Source: Gammaproteobacteria bacterium
GTDB lineage: Bacteria; Pseudomonadota; Gammaproteobacteria; Pseudomonadales; UBA3067
Length of the DNA: 7,490 nt
Reading direction: 5' to 3'
Assembly (NCBI GenBank): GCA_002402085.1
Contig: NVVB01000051.1
Coordinates: 27,158 to 34,647 of the forward strand
Below, piece by piece: positions 7,163 to 7,490 of the stretch (the first letter of the stretch is position 1; every line of letters starts with the position of its first letter). Made by a program: the position numbers and the translations under genes. The notes beneath the pieces are model-generated. The model saw only the letters and a list, made by a program, of their open reading frames with translations, was not told the origin of the DNA and made no database searches.

Positions 7163-7259
7163 TGCGGCCTCCATGGCCATTACTACTCCCTGTATATCTC
7201 CCTGAAGGTTAAACCCTTTAACCACTCTCCCTTGCATCCATCCTTAGCTGCATATTAAA

Positions 7260-7287
7260 ACTATAGTTGATAACTTCTCGCTAGCAA
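7260..7287 (-). promoter_or_regulatory. Promoter of the GGA-rich small RNA
   Basis: On the minus strand TTGCTA (7282-7287, four of six matches to TTGACA) is followed after 16 bases by TATAGT (7260-7265, five of six matches to TATAAT). Transcription would start near 7253, a dozen bases before the first GGA motif, giving an RNA of typical Rsm size. An imperfect palindrome CTTGCTAGCGAG overlaps the -35 element. Confidence 0.5.
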
Positions 7288-7295
7288 GTCATGCC

Positions 7296-7312
7296 GGTAA
7301 TTAAACCTTACA
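7296..7312 (-). promoter_or_regulatory. Candidate GacA-type activator site upstream of the small RNA
   Basis: The minus strand reads TGTAAG-GTTTA-ATTACC. The first half is identical to the GacA box half-site (consensus TGTAAG-N6-CTTACA). The second half matches four of six bases, with a spacer of five rather than six. It is centred about 50 bases upstream of the predicted transcription start. This is plausible but degenerate. Confidence 0.35.
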
Positions 7313-7490
7313 AAACCAATAAAATCGAAATGCGCGCGATCAAATATTTATTACTGCCCAGGAAAAAATCAAACACCTGGACTTAAGAATTCTAAAAAAC
7401 AGCACTCACTGGTAACACCTGAAAAATCAAACTCAAAAACCAGCATTAAAAACGGTGCAGTCTTTTCAACAAACGTCCTCCAAAAGAAGC
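7313..7490. other. Upstream regulatory DNA with no gene seen
   Basis: AT-rich DNA between the activator-like site and the right edge; no ORF or RNA gene is supported. Two sequences each differ by one base from the IHF consensus WATCAANNNNTTR: 7338-7350 and 7367-7379. A motif GAAAAA(A)TCAAAC occurs at 7362-7374 and again at 7421-7432, with ACACCTG next to both copies. CCAGG/CCTGG arms (7358-7362 and 7376-7380) could form a weak hairpin. IHF input is known at some Gac-controlled small RNA promoters, which makes these sites worth noting, but the matches were found by eye. Confidence 0.3.

Larger units (their letters stand above)
7109..7253 (-). ncRNA. rsmZ: GGA-rich small RNA of the RsmZ/CsrB class (CsrA/RsmA-sequestering)
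   Basis: The minus strand encodes a likely transcript of about 145 bases with no credible ORF. It contains seven GGA motifs, at 7241-7243, 7237-7239, 7228-7230, 7199-7201, 7187-7189, 7170-7172 and 7132-7134 (the last in the terminator stem). The first six all fit A(N)GGA, the CsrA/RsmA binding core. The sixth is displayed as loop AUGGA (7170-7174) between GGCC arms (7175-7178 and 7166-7169), the preferred presentation for CsrA. Two copies of CAGGGAG occur at 7198-7204 and 7186-7192. A second perfect hairpin, GGTTAAA-GGG-TTTAACC, spans 7207-7223. The RNA ends in a strong terminator. RsmZ of Pseudomonas, from memory, also lies beside fdxA, between it and rpoS. By family knowledge it would titrate CsrA/RsmA and relieve translational repression. 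Whether rpoS lies beyond the window is not visible. The exact subfamily is inferred. Confidence 0.75.

Noticed and set aside
7358..7380. CCAGG/CCTGG inverted repeat as a terminator or second small RNA
   Set aside because: Five pairs with a 13-base loop and no T-run in either direction; no promoter or motif content to support an RNA gene.

Overview
The window reads as a chromosomal segment of a gammaproteobacterium, probably from the Pseudomonas/Marinobacter/Cellvibrio-like part of the class. The basis is protein similarity by eye (RecA, MutS and a 107-residue seven-iron ferredoxin FdxA) and the gene order recX-recA | mutS-fdxA, which is familiar from Pseudomonas. Base composition is moderate, and the intergenic stretches are AT-rich. 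No mobile elements, tRNA or rRNA genes, or CRISPR arrays are visible.

Layout, left to right. (1) Bases 1-475, plus strand: the 3' end of an unrecognised gene cut by the window edge. (2) 507-1730, minus strand: a membrane-bound GGDEF diguanylate cyclase convergent with it, followed by a 241-bp gap holding its likely promoter. (3) 1972-3467, minus strand: a tight recA-recX operon. recX most likely starts at a non-canonical CTG two bases after the recA stop, served by a perfect Shine-Dalgarno buried in the last recA codons. (4) 3468-3992: a 525-bp divergent intergenic region where Pseudomonas would carry cinA. It contains a LexA-like box, a perfect 10-bp-arm inverted repeat and the probable mutS promoter. 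(5) 3993-6602, plus strand: mutS. (6) 6691-7014, plus strand: fdxA with its own promoter, followed by a structured 3' UTR. (7) About 7109-7253, minus strand: an intergenic small RNA with seven GGA motifs. One of these is displayed as AUGGA in a GC-rich hairpin loop. The RNA ends at a strong bidirectional terminator shared with fdxA. (8) 7254-7490: its upstream regulatory DNA.

How they work together. recA, recX and mutS form a DNA repair and recombination neighbourhood: RecX restrains RecA filaments, and MutS recognises mismatches. FdxA is a redox protein that conventionally travels with mutS. The best discovery is the GGA-rich RNA. Its motif content, size, terminator and position beside fdxA fit the RsmZ/CsrB class of RNAs, which sequester the translational regulator CsrA/RsmA and are switched on by the GacS/GacA two-component system. 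It would be missed by any protein-only annotation. A c-di-GMP synthase in the same window is suggestive, since both pathways govern motile/sessile decisions, but nothing here links them directly.
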